Shown in pieces: positions 60,785 through 64,000 of a DNA stretch of 64,000 nucleotides. Numbering within the stretch: the stretch's first letter is position 1; each line of letters opens with the position of its first letter. A program made the position numbers and the translations under genes. The notes under the pieces are model-generated. The model was not told the DNA's origin and did no database searches. It saw nothing but the letters and a program-made list of their open reading frames with translations. Source of the stretch: Streptomyces sp. 71268 (GTDB lineage Bacteria; Actinomycetota; Actinomycetes; Streptomycetales; Streptomycetaceae); assembly GCF_029392895.1 (NCBI RefSeq), contig NZ_CP114200.1, positions 186,001-250,000 on the forward strand, read 5' to 3'.

Positions 60785-63700
60785 TCAGGACACCCCGAGT
60801 TCGTTGTGGATAAAGTCGAGAACCTGGTCCGCGGACGCGGATTCCAGTCGTTGCGCGGCGCTGCCTTCGCTTGCCGGCTTGTGTTCCGCCTTGAGCCGGG
60901 TCAGCAGGCTTTCCAGTCGGGACAGCACGGCGCCGGCGTCGCTGTCCGCCAGCGCCGCGTTGGTCAGGGTGTTCTCCAGCCGGGTGAGGTCGGTGAGCGC
61001 CAGTTCGGCGGTGCCGTGCGCCGGGGGTTGTGTCTCGTCGGGCACGATCCGCTGGAGCAGGTGCGTGGCGATGCCCTCCGGTGTCGGGTGGCGGAAGATG
61101 AGGGCGGCCGGCAGGCGCAGCCCGGTGGCGGCGGCGAGTCGGTTGCGCAGTTCCACGGCCGTGAACGAGTCGAAGCCGAGGTCCTTGAAGCTCGCGTCCA
61201 CCTGGACCGCGTCGGCGTCGGCGTGCCCGAGCACCGTGGCCGCGTGCCCCCGGACCAGGGTCAGCAGGGTTCGGTGGCGCTCGTCGGCGGAGAGTCCGGC
61301 GAGCTGTGCCACCCAGTCCACCGGCCGTCCCGCACCGGCCTCGGCCGCGCTGCGCCGTCCGCGTACGCCGACCGTGAGCAGGCCGCGCAGGGCGGCCGGC
61401 ACCGTGTCGACGGGGAGTGCCGCCAGTGCGCGGGGGTCGATGGCCGCGGCCACCAGGTGGCTGCCGCCGTGGCGGCGGGAGGCGTCCCAGAGGGTGAGCG
61501 CCTGCTCGGTGGGGAGCGCCTCGATGCCGGAACGCGGCGCTGGCGCGGCCCCGTCCGCGGCCCAGGGCCCCCAGGCCACCGCGAGGCCGGGCAGGCCGAG
61601 CGTGCGCCGGTGGGTCGCCAGCGCGGCGCCGTACGCGTCGGCCGCCGCGTCCTCGGGTCGCCCGGCGACGCCGAGGGTGCCGGCGGCCGACGCGAACGTC
61701 GCGAACAGCGTGAGGGGCAACCCGGCGGTGGCCGCGTGCAGGTGCGCGACGGCGCCGGCCCGGGTGGCCCACAACCGGGCCAGGTGTCCGGTGGCGTCCA
61801 CGGTGCCCTCACCAGCGGACGTGGGCCCGTCCGTGGCCGTCCGCGCCGCCGGGTGACCGCCCGAGGTGTGGATGACGGCGGTGAGCGGGTGTTTGGGGTC
61901 GACAGCGGCGACGAGCGCGGCCACCGCCTCGGGGTCGGCGAGGTCGGCGGACGCGAACCGTGGCGTGGCGCCCAACGCGTCGAGCCGGTCCGCGAGTTCG
62001 CCCGTCCCGTCGTCGCCCGCGCCGGGTGGACTGACGAGCAGGAGGTGCTTGGCCTGTCCCGTACGTGCCAGGTGCTCGGCGATCAGCTCGCCCAGCGGCC
62101 CGTCGCCGCCGGTGACCAGGACGGTGCCGTCCGAGTCGAGCGCGTCGGTCCCGTCGGTGGCTGGTTCGGCGGGGGCGGTGGCCCGGGTGAGGCGCGGTGC
62201 CAGCACCCGGCCGGCCCGTACCGCGAGCCGAGGCTCGTCGAACTCGCCGGCCCGCAGCGCCACCGAGGGCAGTACGGCGGTGTCCTCGTCGGTGTCGAGC
62301 AGCAGCAGCCGCCCCGGGTGCGCGGCCTGGAGGGCGCCGACCAGCCCCCATGCGGTGGCGCCGGCCAGGTCGCGGACGGGTTCGCCGTCGTCGGTGGCCA
62401 CGGCGCCACGGGTGATGACGACGAGCCGGCTGTCGGCCAGGGTGGGGCGGGCCAGCCAGTCGCGCACCTGGCGCGACAGGTTCTCGGCGAGGCGCAGCGC
62501 GTCGGCCTGGGTGTCGGTCGGTGTGTCGCTACCGAGTGCCTGGGTCAGCACGGTCGCGGGTACGGGCGCGCCGTCGGCGGCCGATGCCACCAGCGTCGCC
62601 ACGTCGGGGTGGCGGGTGGGGCCGTGCGGGCCGCCGGTGCCGGGCTCGGTCAGGCCGAGCCGGTCGTCGCCGAGCAGTGCCCAGTCCGCGTCGGCGGGCG
62701 TGTCGGTCCCGCGCGCCGTGGCGAGTTGGGCCCAGTCCAGCGTGAACAGGCCCTCCACGCCCCGGCTGGCCACGGCGCGCAGGTGGTTCCCGTCGGCGGG
62801 GCGGGTCACCAGCGCGTCGGCGGTAAGCACGGGCGCGCCGGTTCCGTCGGTGACCGTGACGCGCAGCGCCCGCTCCCCCTCCGCCACGTCCTGACGCGGG
62901 CTGAGCCGGACCCGGACGCTGCGCGCCTCACCGGCCCACAGCGTCACCCCGGTCCAACTGAACGGCATCCACACCCGCCCGTCGATGTCCTCGTCCGCCG
63001 TGGGGGTGGGGACCAGGCGCGCGGGCTGGAGCGCCGCGTCCAGCAGGGCCGGGTGGATGCCGTAACCCTCGTGGTCGCCCGCCGCCTTGGGCAGCGCGAC
63101 CTCGGCGAGCACCTCGTCCCCGTGTCGCCACAGGGCGCGCAGGCCCTGGAAGGCGGGCCCGTAGCCGTAGCCGTCGGCGGTGTTGTGGGCGGTGAACTCG
63201 GCCAGGTCCACGGGCTCGGCGGCGGGCGGCGGCCAGGCTCCGATCGGCTGGTCGGGCTCGGTGGCCTCGGTCCGCGGCGGAGCCAGTACGCCTTCCGCGT
63301 GGCACAGCCAGGGCAGGCTGGACGGTTGGGGCTCGTCGGCGCGTGAGTAGATCCGTACGTCGCGGCGGCCGTCGGCGGTGGCCTCGCCCACCACGACCTG
63401 GACGCGCAGCGCGCCCGTGGCGGGAAGCACCAGGGGCACCTGGAGGGCCAGTTCGTCCACGCCCGCGCCGCCCACCTCGTCGGCGGCGCGCAGCGCCCAC
63501 TCCAGCAGCACCGTGCCCGGCACCAGGGTGACGCCGGCCACCTCGTGCTCCGCGAGCCAGGCGTGGGTCCGCGTCGACAGCCGTCCGGTGAGCACGTGGG
63601 TGGTGCCGTCGGCGACCTCGACGGCGGCGCCGAGCAGCGGGTGTCCGGAGGTGGTGAGCCCGAGGTCGGCCGGGTTGCCGGCGCCTCCGCCGGCCGGGGC

Positions 63701-64000
63701 GAGCCAGTACCGCTCGCGTTGGAAGGCGTACGTCGGCAGGTCCACGACGCGGGGCGCGGGTTCGGCGGCGAACCACCGGGACCAGTCCACCGCGACTCCG
63801 GCGGCGAACGCCTGCGCCACCGACTGCGCCAACTGTGCCGGGCCGCCCTGCTCGCGCCGGAGCGTGGGCACGGTCACGGCCGCCACCGCCGCCTCGTCGA
63901 AGGACTCCTGCAATCCCACGGTGAGCACGGGGTGGGTGCTGGCCTCGATGAACACCCGGTGGCCCGCTTCGAGCAGCCGACGCACGGCGTCGGCGAAGCG
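60785..64000 (-). CDS. Type I PKS, 3' part of a module: AT(end)-DH-KR(dead)-ACP (MonAI/NigAI-type position)
   Basis: Partial: the 5' part lies beyond the right edge and the frame is open there. The visible ~1071 residues start in the AT C-terminus ([18 protein letters not shown]), whose sequence resembles the methylmalonyl ATs of the neighbours. DH motifs look intact ([17 protein letters not shown]). The KR (nt about 61500-62140) is dead: the Lys is Arg (WATRAGAV), Tyr is Asp and Asn is Asp ([10 protein letters not shown]), and the LDD motif is missing; the cofactor loop is TGGDGPLG. The ACP has Ser in GFDSFTAVE. The tail [13 protein letters not shown] matches the [11 protein letters not shown] coil of the next protein. 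With KR inactive the DH has no substrate, so a ketone remains; in nigericin/monensin this is the terminal hemiketal carbon. By analogy the missing part holds the loading module (KSQ-AT-ACP) and this module's KS. Confidence 0.93.
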   Translation of the reverse strand, partial: RFADAVRRLLEAGHRVFIEASTHPVLTVGLQESFDEAAVAAVTVPTLRREQGGPAQLAQSVAQAFAAGVAVDWSRWFAAEPAPRVVDLPTYAFQRERYWLAPAGGGAGNPADLGLTTSGHPLLGAAVEVADGTTHVLTGRLSTRTHAWLAEHEVAGVTLVPGTVLLEWALRAADEVGGAGVDELALQVPLVLPATGALRVQVVVGEATADGRRDVRIYSRADEPQPSSLPWLCHAEGVLAPPRTEATEPDQPIGAWPPPAAEPVDLAEFTAHNTADGYGYGPAFQGLRALWRHGDEVLAEVALPKAAGDHEGYGIHPALLDAALQPARLVPTPTADEDIDGRVWMPFSWTGVTLWAGEARSVRVRLSPRQDVAEGERALRVTVTDGTGAPVLTADALVTRPADGNHLRAVASRGVEGLFTLDWAQLATARGTDTPADADWALLGDDRLGLTEPGTGGPHGPTRHPDVATLVASAADGAPVPATVLTQALGSDTPTDTQADALRLAENLSRQVRDWLARPTLADSRLVVITRGAVATDDGEPVRDLAGATAWGLVGALQAAHPGRLLLLDTDEDTAVLPSVALRAGEFDEPRLAVRAGRVLAPRLTRATAPAEPATDGTDALDSDGTVLVTGGDGPLGELIAEHLARTGQAKHLLLVSPPGAGDDGTGELADRLDALGATPRFASADLADPEAVAALVAAVDPKHPLTAVIHTSGGHPAARTATDGPTSAGEGTVDATGHLARLWATRAGAVAHLHAATAGLPLTLFATFASAAGTLGVAGRPEDAAADAYGAALATHRRTLGLPGLAVAWGPWAADGAAPAPRSGIEALPTEQALTLWDASRRHGGSHLVAAAIDPRALAALPVDTVPAALRGLLTVGVRGRRSAAEAGAGRPVDWVAQLAGLSADERHRTLLTLVRGHAATVLGHADADAVQVDASFKDLGFDSFTAVELRNRLAAATGLRLPAALIFRHPTPEGIATHLLQRIVPDETQPPAHGTAELALTDLTRLENTLTNAALADSDAGAVLSRLESLLTRLKAEHKPASEGSAAQRLESASADQVLDFIHNELGVS

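Overview
The window comes from a very high-GC actinomycete, almost certainly a Streptomyces. The evidence is strong G/C bias at third codon positions, mycothiol-type (DinB) and ArsR/DUF5937-type proteins, and giant modular type I polyketide synthase (PKS) genes. About 51.5 kb on the right (12463-64000, minus strand) is a run of six PKS genes. The 12 kb on the left holds the 3' end of another PKS-like gene with its own discrete ACP, then regulatory, transport and tailoring genes.

Layout. 2-2882 (+): a PKS-like protein whose AT and KR are both catalytically dead, followed by a free-standing ACP. 3062-4134: remnant of an IS21-type insertion element with inverted ends, an istB tail and a DinB-like passenger gene. 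4229-6561: divergent MFS exporter and ArsR-type regulator. 6651-7175: small P-loop kinase. 7272-9802: divergent cytochrome P450 and alpha/beta-hydrolase (thioesterase candidate). 9885-11427: divergent SDR and TetR regulator with two palindromic operators. 11759-12325: GNAT acetyltransferase. 12463-64000 (-): PKS genes, transcribed from high to low coordinates with only 16-42 bp between them.

How the PKS works. Read in transcription order the modules are: [AT]-DH-KR(dead) | mm-DH-ER-KR | mal-DH-KR, mm-DH-ER-KR | mm-DH-KR, mal-DH-ER-KR | mm-DH-KR, mm-DH-ER-KR | mm-KR(dead), where mm is methylmalonyl and mal is malonyl. This predicts an in-chain ketone, then three alkenes in 1,5-spacing separated by saturated units, then a second ketone flanked by two methyl branches. 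That is the unepoxidised precursor of a polyether ionophore. Every methyl, alkene and ketone position agrees with the spiroketal/bis-THF/hemiketal half of nigericin as I remember its structure, and the gene architecture parallels MonAI-MonAVI of monensin.

The dead AT-KR protein plus free ACP fit the KSX/ACPX (KS-CR plus ACP) pair that polyether clusters use to hold the finished chain. The hydrolase fits the polyether thioesterase (MonCII/NanE type), and the P450 is a candidate terminal hydroxylase (MonD-like). The loading module, the modules for the acid-bearing half, the epoxidase and the epoxide hydrolases are not in the window and must lie outside it. All assignments rest on reading motifs by eye; no database search was run.
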